NCBI GenBank assembly: GCA_003254905.1
Contig: QANU01019479.1
Location: 348,132 to 412,131 of the forward strand
Length of the DNA stretch: 64,000 nucleotides
Direction: 5' to 3'
Source: Nissolia schottii
Taxonomy: Eukaryota > Streptophyta > Magnoliopsida > Fabales > Fabaceae
In this document: positions 13,348 through 24,255 of the stretch, piece after piece
How positions within the stretch are numbered: position 1 is the first letter of the stretch
Layout of the letters: each line of letters begins with the position of its first letter
The notes under the pieces: model-generated
Databases searched by the model: none
Seen by the model: the letters and a program-made list of their open reading frames with translations, nothing else
Told to the model about the DNA's origin: nothing
Made by a program: the position numbers and the translations under genes

Positions 13348-16020
13348 ATGAGTGAGACCATTGATGAATGCCGCGATGAAAATGAGAAGAAGAGGAGAAT
13401 CTCCTTAGTCTTCATCAAAGGCGACGAAATCGCCCAAGGATGCCACGATTCCTATCAAGAGGATCTCCACGGAGCCCTGGAGATGAAGCTCAAGATAAAC
13501 AAGTCATTGCTGGAAATGCGCTGCAAGGTGGAGGACGCCATTCTCGGGAACCACCTCTTAGGGGAGCCGCACGAGACGATGACGCCGGGGGAGATAGCTC
13601 AGGCGAGGGAGCAGATCAGGGAGATCTCTCTCTGGGGTGTCCCATTGTTACCCAGCAAGGCTCATGAGGGTACTGATTGAATCTTCCAAAATTGGTGACG
13701 TATTTGTATCGCATTCATCCCTATTCCCTACTATTAATATTCATATTCCTCTAATACAGAATGCGTTCACACTTTTTCTTATCCCTTCAATTTTTCCTCT
13801 TTTAGGGGAATATTTACAATCTTTATAAGTTTTGATATTTTAGAAATTTAGGATAGAAATTCAAATTTTCTACAACTAATTGCTTCTATTACAAAATTAT
13901 TGTTTTTATGGTTATGTATTGTGTCTGATACTCGTACGTCTCTGTGCAACATAAATATATAGGTACTGATATTGTTCTGATGAAGTTCTTGAAAGCCAAA
14001 GATTTCAAGGTCAGTGATGCCTTTGAGATGCTGCAGAGGACCATGAGATGGCGAGGCGAGAACAGGATCGACCGGATCCTCGACGAGGACCTGGACACGG
14101 AGTTCGAACACGCCGGATTCGTGAACAGCAGGGACAAGGAAGGCCGCCCTGTGTGCTACCACGTGTGCGGGGTCTTCAGGGACAAGAGCCTTTACAAGAG
14201 AACCTTCTCCGCCGAGGAGAAAGGGGATAGGTTCCTGAGGTGGAGGATTCAGCTGATGGAGAGGGCTGTCAGGAAGCTTAGCTTTAGAGAAGGAGGGGTT
14301 GATTCCATTGTTCAGATCTTTGATTTGAACAACACACCAGCAAACGGAACCAAGGAGCTCAACTCCGTCAGCAAGAAAGCTATAGTTTTGTTTCAGAACT
14401 ACTATCCTGAGCTCATTCACAAAAATGTACACAAATTCTTCAAAATCGGTGACTTGTTGAATCATACTCGTATCTTATATCAATACTTATATATTACTTT
14501 TTTGGTAGCCTTTAATTTCTGTCAAAAGAACAGACATTGGGATAGGAGAGATATGTCTATGTCTCCCGTGAACATGATCTAGGTTTTTTATCCCGAGACA
14601 GGGTTAATTTTAGGTTCTTTGTCTCTATCCTCTTCTTTAAACATGTTTTTCTCCTAAATGTATTTGTTCTAGGATAAGAACCAAATGCTACTTTATACTC
14701 ATATTTTTGATGTATCTCTAAAAATTTTCTTTTTCATGGATATTTACTATCTTTAAAGTTCTATTATCTAATAAATTTAAGGCAAAAATTCAAGTTCAGT
14801 CTTAATTACTTACTTTTCTCTTATCATTTCTGATAAATATCTTATTAGTCATGTATATTGTGCTTGTGTATGGTATTGTAGAACATGGGTTAGGGTTTTT
14901 TTTAAATCAAAATTGAACTTATAGAATGATTGAATTTTCACCCTCCATTGTTTGGTTTTGCAGATAGTAGCGTATGCTCCGTTTTGGTTCTACACCTCTA
15001 GGGTGCTATTCTCAAGGTTCATGAACCAGAGAAGTAAGAAGAAGTTCATCTTAGCTAGACCACAGAAGGTCCCAAAGACACTTCTCAAGTGAGTGTGCTA
15101 ACCTGATCCTCAATTCTTTGAATCTTATATTTTTTTTCTATCAACTACTGATGAAATTGTTACTTGTAAAGATTTATAGATGCAGAACAACTTCCAGCAG
15201 AATATGGAGGTCTCAGGAGGGAAAAGGACCCGGAATTTTCGCCTGCTGATAAATCTCTAGAGCTTAAAATCAGAGGAAATACAGTTTCTACAGTTGAATT
15301 TCCTCTTAATGAGGTGCTCAAATTGAAACTTTGATTTTATATTTCAAATTGAATGCACCTAAAAGGTTTTGTTATCTGTACACTAAGATTTAGACACTCA
15401 AATCGACATGTAGTGATTGCAGTTCAAATAAGTATTGATTTTAGTTATGTAAGCATAGAATTGATGTATTGCTCTCACTAACCATATGGATGCATTCTTA
15501 ATTAAAATCACACTTACACATTGAAGTGCATACTTATTTAAACGTGCAATAACCACATGTCGATTTCGGTGTTTACATGTACAAATAAACTTTTTCTTTA
15601 CTCTTTCTATTTGACTGTTTTAGTACATTCTTAAATCAACGTATTAGGATGTCAAAAAAGTCAATCCGACAATTATTATGAAATGGGGGAAGTATAATAT
15701 TGGACTTTGTTATGTTCTAAATTCTAATTTGATTTTGGGATTTTTTCTAGCCTGGAGTGACAATAACATGGGATGTGACTGTGGTGGGATGGGATGTGAA
15801 TTACAAGGAAGAGTTCATACCAGATGATGAAGGCTCATACAATATATTGCTGCAAAACCAAAATAGGGTGGGTGAAAGTACCAGAAACTCCTTTTACATC
15901 ACTGAACCTGGGAAGATAGTGATAACAGTTGAAAATGTGGTCTTCAAGAAGAAGAAAATGTTCTATAGATCTAAGATTAGACCAACAGTTCCCATGTTCA
16001 TCTTGCTATCTAACAAATAG
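13348..16020 (+). CDS. Patellin (SEC14/CRAL-TRIO plus GOLD domain protein)
   Basis: Phosphoinositide-binding plant protein of the patellin family, which acts in membrane trafficking, cell-plate formation and cell polarity. Exons 13348-13669, 13963-14426, 14964-15088, 15172-15313 and 15751-16020 join in phase to 440 residues. A short charged N-terminus is followed by a CRAL-TRIO N-terminal helix region (around LLEMRCKVEDAIL and IGTDIVLMKFLKAKDFKVSD), the SEC14 lipid pocket (exons 2-4, with QNYYPELIHKN before the exon 2/3 junction) and a C-terminal GOLD domain (exon 5, TITWDVTVVGWDV onward). The N-terminus lacks the long acidic repeat of the largest family members, so it resembles the shorter PATL4/PATL6 type. 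GTACTGAT occurs at both the first donor and the first acceptor, so that junction is exact only by phase. Bases are more GC-rich in exons 1-2. Intact. Confidence 0.93.
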
Positions 16021-16739
16021 CAGCTTCCGCTTTATTTGGAGATATTGTATATTCTTTGCGCTTGTTCAGAAACCAAAACAAATTTAAACTGATGGAAGAT
16101 AGACCAATTTCTACTCTCTGCTTAAAAGCTCAATTTTTGTTCATGATTGCTAGAATTGATTGTCTTATATCCACATGTTTCTAATGGTTTCTTATATGTG
16201 CGCGCTCAAAGATGATGTGCTAGACTTGTGTCAATCCAAAAATTTCTCCAAAATAAACATGATCGGTTTCAACTCATTTTGTACTGCATTCATGACTCTT
16301 TCATCTGTAATGAATAACATTATTCTCAAATTTGGAAATCATTAAATCAAGAATGCAGCTTTATGTTTATTTTTTTTCTTTGGACTTAAAATGCATCCAA
16401 AATGATAGAAGAGACAAAAGAGAGGATACTCTCACGGGGAAGTTGCACATACCTGGTCATGTGCTCATTTTCATTACCGATTTCTCACCCTTCTAATTTT
16501 TTACATTTTAATGATGAGAATGTGTACATGATGGGTTATGCACAATTTCCATATGCATCCTCTTACCTTGTGTAGCCCCTTTAGCATGACCATCGATGCA
16601 AGGCAAAGGCCACACAAAGGCAAAGTTATCAAAGCTGAACTACCACCAACACTAGGATATCTAGAACCCGTTGACTATTAGGGCAAACACCCACTGCTGC
16701 TCAATCACCACCCGATTACATCCAACTACCTAAGAGAGA
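16021..16739. other. Intergenic spacer after patellin
   Basis: Patellin 3' UTR, then AT-rich sequence without recognisable genes or repeats. Confidence 0.5.
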
Positions 16740-17660
16740 GGTTACGTACCGAGAGATTGTTTACTCCAATGATCCACCCAAAAAAGCTTATGTTCCTCAG
16801 CTTCGGCTTGTGACACCTCCTTTTGCTCAAATATTCTCTTGTTCCTGCACTTCCAAATCACCCGGTTGCACCCAAGAGAAATTCCAATCTTGATGCCAAA
16901 TGCAGCAAAGATCCCAAGCAAACCTGCAGTGATTGTTTCCTCCTCGACACTCCCCAGAGGCAGGATCCTAATCTTGCACAAACTAGATCTTTAGACTTTC
17001 ACTAAGCACGAACCAAGATAATAGCTCCACTTTGGGAGGCACTAGCCCTTTGGTGAAGCTATATATAAGATGTGGGGCTTCCAGAGATTGGTTTCTACTC
17101 CTCGTTGCTACTTACAAAATAGATTTAACACAAAACAGACCTTTGACACATTGCATACTAGCAACAGGAGCCCAAACACCCCCATTTTGTTTAACGTTCT
17201 GAATCTTCATAAGCTTTTGAGGAACTAGGTTGTTGCAAGAACAGATGATTTTTCTTCCAAAGCAGGCAATCTTTTTTGGCGAAGTGCCATCACCACTTGA
17301 AAAGTAACGTTGCATTTCTAACTACCAAGTCCCCCACTCCAATGCCAACCTTGCTCCTTTGATTTATGAATGCACTCCACTTGATTTTTGGTAAGCCTTT
17401 CTGACCATCACTCTTACCCCAAAAGAATCTTGTTTGCATCGATATACTGATGTTTGAATTTGAATTAAAAGATATTGATGCAAGTTCTTCCCTTTTGAAT
17501 TAGGTAGATTCATATATGAAAGAGGTTGACAATAAGTTCTTTTAAAACTGACTATTTGTCCCTCTGTTAGGGGTGTTCCAGAAATGTCTGCGATCGAGTA
17601 AATCTTCACAATCTTAATCTCTGGTAAGGTTTCTTTTTCCCCTTTACCAATTAGTTTCAC
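16740..17660 (-). mobile_element. Decayed LINE remnant (RT end and zinc-binding/RNase H-like region)
   Basis: Minus-strand translation across shifting frames gives a plant LINE tail: [15 protein letters not shown], then GVGDLVVRNATLLFKWWWHF, then a VPPKVELLSWFVL-like zf-RVT block, then CNRVIWKCRNKRIFEQKE near 16800-16900. Many frameshifts and stops. It is a different fragment from the one at 10690-11440, reaching further 3'. Confidence 0.7.
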
Positions 17661-19027
17661 AAGTGAGACAATTCTACCGAGTATTCTTCATTTATTTGGC
17701 TCGTTGAGTTTAAGGAACCCTAAGCTTTAATCTGTCTTGAGCAAACGGCATCCCTTTTGAGCATCATGAGTTTCTAAATGCTCGTTCTATTACCTTTGTG
17801 AAATTCAGCGAGATTCGGATCAATTATCTTTCGTCGCCGGAATTTAAGTACGTATCAAGGATGTCTGTAAAATACACTCTTACGAAAGTTGGTTTATGAG
17901 TACATTTGATTACTTTAAATTCCTTATTAGAAAAATTGGTGGATTGTAATTGTATGTTTAAAAAATTTTATAAGATATCCGTTAAATCGCCACACACATA
18001 TGGCAACACACGTACGAAAATTTAACGATCAAACACACTATTTACATTACAATATTACATCATAGAAGGGGGTTTCTTCTCCCTCTATACAGAGAAGCTT
18101 CCCTTGAGTATTTAGACTTGCTAATTCACTCAAGATCTTGAAAGGTTCCATTTTTGTGAGACTTTTTGCTCGAGTTCTTTTTTTTTCTCCCTCTCGTTTT
18201 TCGTTCGTGGGAAAGGAGTGCCTCCATGTAGGGTGTAAGGAGCTCCAAGCTTAGTGCTCCGTAGTGGTCAGCCATTTCAAGTGAGTGACTTTCTTCACGA
18301 TCTATTTTAGACCATGTATTTATTTTAAAAGTTATTTATTTATTTATTTATTTAGAATTATTCTATTTACGCATGTTTTATAAAATCTTAGGAGGTGGAA
18401 CTTAATGTTTTATTTTAAGTAATTATGTAATTAGTTATTATTTAATATTATTATGTAGAAATTTCCTTATTTAAGAAAATAATGATTTATTTTAGAAATC
18501 TTCTTCATTTATGAAAGTAGCTATTTGTAAAATATTTATGAAACTATTTTAGAAAGTCATGAAACCTTTTAGAACTACATGGGACCACCTATTTTATTGC
18601 ATTAAATAAAGTCATGTTGCGTGTGTATGATTAATATTAAGTGATATAAATATTCACATGCTTAAAATTGTTTGGTTAGGCTTAGTAGAAACCCTTGACA
18701 AAATATTTTGGTTAAGGAAAGATTCTGGTTGGAGAAGATTTCTGTTAATGAAAGGTTTTGGCTAGAACAAGACTTGATATTTAAGTTGTCCACTGCGATG
18801 CTCCTCTCTTACCTGGGAATATCCCTAAGCATGGGATCTTAGTCTACTTATATTTTTTCAAGATAAAATATTTAATAATATTAAGCCATGTAAATGCTAT
18901 TAGTATCAGATAAAGGATATGATCATGTTATGTTATGTATTTAAACTGTTTTCATGGAAATTATATCTAGGATAGAATTGTAAGTCAACGACAGCCTACA
19001 TTGACCCTTGGTACCATTGTAGTAAGA
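17661..19027. other. Intergenic, middle-repetitive appearance, unassigned
   Basis: No coding sequence. AT-rich with short ATTT tandem runs near 18330-18350. Together with the tandem repeats that follow it may be the inside of an LTR element, but no paired ends were found. Confidence 0.35.
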
Positions 19028-19263
19028 ATCAGGACTAACTATCAGAGATCTATGGACTCGGGAAGCATATCCCTAGCTATCGTGGCATAGGTACTTGGGG
19101 TAGTGTATCAGGATTAACTATTAGGGATCTATGAACTCGGGTAGCGTAGCCCCAACTATCATGGCCTAGGTGTTTAGGTAGTACGTCAATACTAACTATC
19201 AAGAATCTATGGAATTAGGTAGTGTATCCCCAACTATCATGACCTAGATACTTGGGTAGTGCC
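19028..19263. repeat. Three tandem copies of a 79-bp unit
   Basis: Units start at 19028, 19107 and 19187. Each carries the order CTAACTAT, GATCTATG (or AATCTATG), a CGGG/AGGTAG block, CCCCAACTATCATGG-like, then TAGGTACTTGGGTAGT-like. Copies differ by scattered substitutions, so the array is old. Confidence 0.85.
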
Positions 19264-20439
19264 TTATAAGTAAGACCATAATGCTCGGGAACCATCTATC
19301 TAGATGTCCTTATTTAATGGTTACGCTTTGAATAAAGATTATGTTTTTATTGCAAAGTATCACTATTATAAATGTTTTATGTTTGTCATATATTATGTAT
19401 TGCGTCTGCATGTCATATTTTTGAAGTGTTGCATGTTGCTGTGCAAACAACCGTTCGTTGAGACTCTTCCTAGAGTGCTCACCCCTCAACCTCCACCTCC
19501 AGTTACAGGTTACAAAGCATAGTAGCATTGCGTGAAGTTTATGGTTAGTGCAACGACGTTAGAATTCAAGAGTCAACAATTCACCTTGTGGTGAAGCTAC
19601 CTATGGGACATGCTACTTCTGTTTTGTAATCGAGTCATGGCTAGAGTGTTCTAATTATATACATGCAGGATCTTCGTACCAGTTACATTTTTTTTATCAC
19701 GTATATTTATGTTCATTGTAAAAGAGTTTATGTTTATTCAAAAAAGAAAAGTATTATTTGTTTTTAATTAAAGTTAAAGTGCATTTTTTTAAAAGTGTTC
19801 TTAAGAGGCTTCCGCAAGGGAACTAGTCCCTTGCATGCCAGTAATGATTTTTGAGTTTTTACATTTTTTGTTTTCAAAGTTAGGGTTATGTAGCTCTCTC
19901 TGAGTTGCGACATTGTTCTCACGGCAAAGCAGGTGAGTGGACGATATGCTCATTGCAATAATTGTTGTATTATAGTTATTTTATGCATAAAAGAATTTAT
20001 GAAAATTAGGAAAAGTATTATATTATTTTAGAAAATCATGAAAAACATTTTAGAAACATCTGCGTGAGACCTTTTATGAAAGTGAATATTTTTTAAAAGA
20101 TTTTCATGAACTTTGAATTTAATGGTGGTCTTAATTATTTGTATGCCAAGTAGTTTTTATATGAATAATGTTTGGTTTAACTGTTTAAGTATCTGATTGT
20201 GAATTGATTATCTGTAAAGGTTTATTAGTATTGAGGCAGTTTAAAGATAAGTATGTAAATAGTCTTGAATTAGTGATTAAGTTTCATGTCTCAAGAATAA
20301 TGAAATCGACTAGGTAATGATATACATAAATGGAGGAGAATTGAGATGGATAAGAGTAAGGTACAAGTGTGTAGTCTAGAAACAACGAAAACATAATAAG
20401 TTAAAGGTAATAATTAAGAAACACACGAATAAGATAAAT
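19264..20439. other. Intergenic, no gene seen
   Basis: Open frames near 19304-19528 on both strands overlap the same low-information sequence and match no family known to me. Nothing else recognised. Confidence 0.4.
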
Positions 20440-20733
20440 TTACCGTCGGAATTGTTCGATGGTAATTTTAAAATAATAAATATTATTAATTTAATATTTA
20501 TTTCTTTGTTTTACCATCAGAAACCGTCGAAGGTAAAAGCTTCGCGTCACCACGTGCCATATGGCCCCAAAAATTACCGTCTAATTTTTTTTTACGGTAA
20601 TCGTGGCTAAAATTACTCCTGTTCGTCCTAAAAGTCGTTACCGTCAGTTTTTTTTGTATATTCTGACGGTAATTCCGTCGAATTAGTAACCAATGGTAAT
20701 GGTTCGATGGTAATTAACATGTTTCTATTAGTG
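20440..20733 (-). mobile_element. End of a CACTA (En/Spm-like) transposon
   Basis: The right boundary read on the minus strand is CACTAATAGAAACATG, a CACTA-type terminus. Inside it are many short subterminal repeats in both orientations built from GACGGTAAT, ACCGTCG and TTCGATGGTAATT. The other end was not found, so this is a fragment or a deleted element. Confidence 0.6.
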
Positions 20734-20949
20734 TTAGGTTAGAGGTTAGGGTTAGGCTTTGGATTAAAGTTAGAGTTGAAGTTAATTTGTGTATTTATAT
20801 TTATTAACTTGTGTATATTTATGTTTTTTTTAAGGATATGAATGACAAAAGCGAGCCTCCAAGTGGACCTCCACCTCTATATTCAAAGGCACATTCATGT
20901 TCATAATCACCTCTCTCACACTCATGGACATTTTAGATGTTCTTGAACG

Positions 20950-21700
20950 TCGAATTAATCACTTTCTTTGAAAGGATATATGGTCTGGATGCGTAGAGGG
21001 GGAATCGTTCACCACCAACAGATGATCTGCCTTCATCAAATAAGGGTTTAATAGTTTTAGAGATTTATCGCAAATCGATCAATCCTTGGCAATGAATAAT
21101 TACCCATTTCTAGAGATGATTATTTATGCAAAAATATGGAATCATCCATTGCCATTAGATGATCAAGTCTATGACGGTAGAGAATCATCCTCTGCCAACA
21201 AATGACCAAGTCTCTGGCAATAGATAATGTTCACTATAAGATCAAATTAGGTTTTATTTATTAGTCGTAGGATAGAGAATCCATTGCCAACAAATATATT
21301 CAATGTTAATTTAAGGCTTTATGGTTTTTGTAATAAAGAATATGTTCCATGTTTTGAATTAATGTATTATGGTTACGATGATTAATAATAATATTTATTT
21401 TTATTTGTGTATTAATTATTTGTTTTATATTTTTTATCATTTTTTTTTTAATTTGTAGAGTTTTCGACAAATATATTTGTTGGTAACCATTCCCAAAGAC
21501 GTCATTTCTAAGATGTGCTACCAAAGAATATATCCATTGTTACTTATCGATACATTATTTGCTGATAATTAGTTACCAACTAGGTAATTGCTAGTGGACA
21601 GTATCCAATGGAGAATTTACCCAAACCTTATGAATCCGCCAATAATTCATATAAATCTACCAAAAAAATCTTTTGGTATTTAGCATTTTTCTATTATGTT
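20950..21700. repeat. Region of short scattered repeats resembling a transposon subterminal block
   Basis: The motif ATTGCCA(A/C) or its variants (CATTGCCATTAGATGA, CATTGCCAACAAATA, CTGCCAACAAATGACCAAG) recurs at spacings of 40-80 bases. A TTTTTCTATTATG stretch near 21690 resembles a damaged CACTA terminus. No transposase is present. Confidence 0.35.
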
Positions 21701-21930
21701 TTTTTTTCCTGTTTACCTGCTACGCATGCTCACAAATTTCTGAATCCAAACAAAATTAGCTAGCAAAACTACACCGAGATCTCATATTAATTCATGCATG
21801 CTTACAAATTGCACCTCTCTGCATTTCTTGGACTGTAACTGAAACCGATTCACTCCTAACAAATATTTTGAGTTTCTCATTTATTTTATTTTTTTTAAAA
21901 ATTGGGAGGTACGCGTAAGTTACTATGATC

Positions 21931-22000
21931 TTAAAGCCATGCACACTGAAGAATAGATACACTACATCTAAGCCATCTTCTGCTACGTGTCTCTCAGGCT
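21931..22000 (+). promoter_or_regulatory. Decayed second legumin-type promoter segment
   Basis: AGCCATGCACACTGAAGAAT at 21935-21954 matches the core of the functional legumin box at 24125-24152. About 30 bases on, GCTACGTGTCTCTC mirrors the GACGTGTCCCTC that follows the real box. No TATA box at the right distance and no legumin coding sequence follow. It is read as a relic of a duplicated promoter. Confidence 0.6.
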
Positions 22001-22870
22001 CAGAGCACCCTTGTAGCTTAGCTACCTAGACATGCAGATGTGTATCGATCTCAAATTCAATCAATTCTAGATTAACTAAATTAAGTAATTAATCTATAAT
22101 TAAGTAATTAATCTATAAGTAGTTCAATCAATCAATATTACTAATTAAGTATTAAGTATCTAGGGAAAAAGAAGCAGGCTTTACATTAGTGATCTTGCTT
22201 TATATAGTGTGGTAAAACAGTCTGAAATTGAAAAGGTTTCTCAAGAATGTAATATAAAAAGGTTATGCATAATGTAAAATATAAAGAGGAATGAAAATCT
22301 CTACTACTAAATCTCGTCTCCCCTATTCCATCAATCCTGCATACTTCGCTAACTAGGAAGTACATAGTTCAATCGAATTTAGAAAAAATTTAGTAGTTAT
22401 CAACCATGAATACCATGGTAAACTACTCTAACGTCCTCTTAAGTTCAGTAAAATCACACTGGTTTCTCCTCTTTATTTAGGAGACATTAACATCTAATAA
22501 AAACAAAGTTAAGCACCATTTATTCCCATGATTAGGATATTTTATCTATTATAACCTTAACATTTTCACATTTAAAAAATTTCACAACCTCTCTCTCACC
22601 TTCTCTTCTGCCCAAGAGAGTGCCAAAGACATGTAAGAAATGGCTAGAGGGGAGTTGGTAAACCGGGTAATAGAGAGCCCAATAGGGTTATGAAGTCTAG
22701 TTATACTATAAGAAAAATATCTTAGTAACAAATAACATTTAAGTCTATTATCATTAATTAAAGGAGGTTACTGTCGCCAAAATAAATAGATGAGAGGCCG
22801 ACGTAATACTTTTATTGATCCTCAAATGAAGTAAATAAATGTAATTCTGTTTAATATCTCAGAGAAATGT
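22001..22870. other. Intergenic, no gene seen
   Basis: AT-rich sequence between the promoter relic and the ATGTTGATA repeats. No reading frame or family match. Confidence 0.4.
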
Positions 22871-23039
22871 TTTTTTCACACCAAAATACATATACACCCT
22901 AAAATATCATGGCAATGACATTTATTGGAGACCACAAAATTTAATAAAACATCCAATCATTGTTGACATTGACATTTGATCTCCGTCAAATCATTCTTTC
23001 TCTCTTGCACTCAATCTATCCACTCTCTATCTTTAAAAC

Positions 23040-23430
23040 ACGCAGGTATTAACATAGAAATATATAGGCATCAATGTAATAGACATAACTGTCAACATAA
23101 TGAAATATATATCAACATACTATAAAGATATTGACGTTTATAATAAAGAACATTTTTTTATAAACGTTAAAATAACTTCATAATATGTTAATACCTATTT
23201 TTATTACATTGATATCTATCTCTATTATGTTGATACATATTTCTATTATGTTGATACCCACTGGTGAATGAACTTAACACTAGAGTGAGAGAGTGAAAGC
23301 AACAGAGAGAGAGAGAAAGTCTAACTTGATGGAGAGAGAAACATGTATCACATTTCTAATTTTATAATATATATATGTTGATACATATTTCTATTACATT
23401 GATACTTATTTTTATTATGTTGATACCCAC
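23040..23430. repeat. Inverted and direct repeats built on a TATGTTGATAC unit
   Basis: TATTATGTTGATAC(A/C)-type units recur several times (about 23190-23270 and 23375-23430). Their reverse complement (TCAACATAATGAAATATAT and similar) lies at 23050-23120, so the block can fold back. The flanks share a short CACT(A/G)GAG(T/C)GAGAGA motif. Probably a non-autonomous element, class unknown. Confidence 0.4.
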
Positions 23431-23965
23431 GTAGCGAGTAATCTTTTTTACACTGGAGCGAGAGATTGAGAACAGAGAAGAGAGAGTATGACATGATAGA
23501 AAAAATGTGTGATTTAATAGAGAGATAATGTATTCAGAAGACTAAAAAATAATAGCATTGATGCATTTCGTAACAAGTGATAATATTACGTGTACATGTG
23601 TCAATATCATATGCATATGTATTGACACTGACCACGTTGAAGTTTTTACTCAATTATATCAAATTCAATGTTTTTTTTTTCAATATATAATGTGCCTAGA
23701 GTGTTTGAACACTTTATTGTCCAAATATCTTATTATCTTTAAGTTGACGAAACGTACATGATTTATGAGACAAAAAGAACGAGATGTAGATTATAAGTTG
23801 TTAAAAACACTCTTAAAAATAATAGAAAATCTTTTATCTTTTACCATTTATGACTTGAAATCAACCTTATCCGTTATTATTCTCTCTTAAAAACATGACG
23901 AGTTTCTTTCGTTAGATACAAAAGAATTCCACATGGATAAGGAGACGCGGAGAATCTGCGAGGTG

Positions 23966-23983
23966 GGGACCATGCATGGTCCC
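23966..23983. promoter_or_regulatory. 18-bp perfect palindrome centred on an RY (CATGCATG) motif
   Basis: GGGACCATGCATGGTCCC reads the same on both strands. It holds CATGCATG, the RY element bound by B3-domain seed regulators (ABI3/FUS3 class), and lies about 140 bases upstream of the legumin box. Its role here is inferred. Confidence 0.6.
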
Positions 23984-24124
23984 TCCAATGTTGGCCAGGT
24001 TCATGCAGTATATTAGTAACACACAAGATCCAGAGATATGAATGAAGCATAAAAAAACATAATCATGCGAAACGTGAAGCCCACCCACACAATATGACTT
24101 TATTATGTGTTAAGAAGCCAAGCT

Positions 24125-24152
24125 TTCATAGCCATGCAGGCTGAAGAATGTC
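24125..24152 (+). promoter_or_regulatory. Legumin box
   Basis: A 28-base match to the classical legumin box of legume 11S genes, with the central RY core CATAGCCATGCA at 24127-24138 and CTGAAGAATGTC at its 3' end. It sits about 65 bases before the TATA box, the normal position. It confers seed-specific expression through B3 regulators. An ACGTGTC motif follows at about 24170. Confidence 0.92.
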
Positions 24153-24189
24153 ACCAACAGCATCAACGACGTGTCCCTCGCACGCCCCC

Positions 24190-24196
24190 TATAAAA
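24190..24196 (+). promoter_or_regulatory. TATA box of the legumin gene
   Basis: TATAAAA, 60 bases before the start codon, leaving room for a transcription start near 24220 and a leader of about 35 bases. Confidence 0.88.
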
Positions 24197-24255
24197 ACCA
24201 GCACCCCTCCAATGCACTCTTCACACTCACATACAACGTTTCATCACAAACATAT

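Noticed and set aside
20735..20780. Telomere-like GGTTAGGGTTAGG
   Set aside because: Only two units, plant telomere repeat would be TTTAGGG; chance or a minor repeat.
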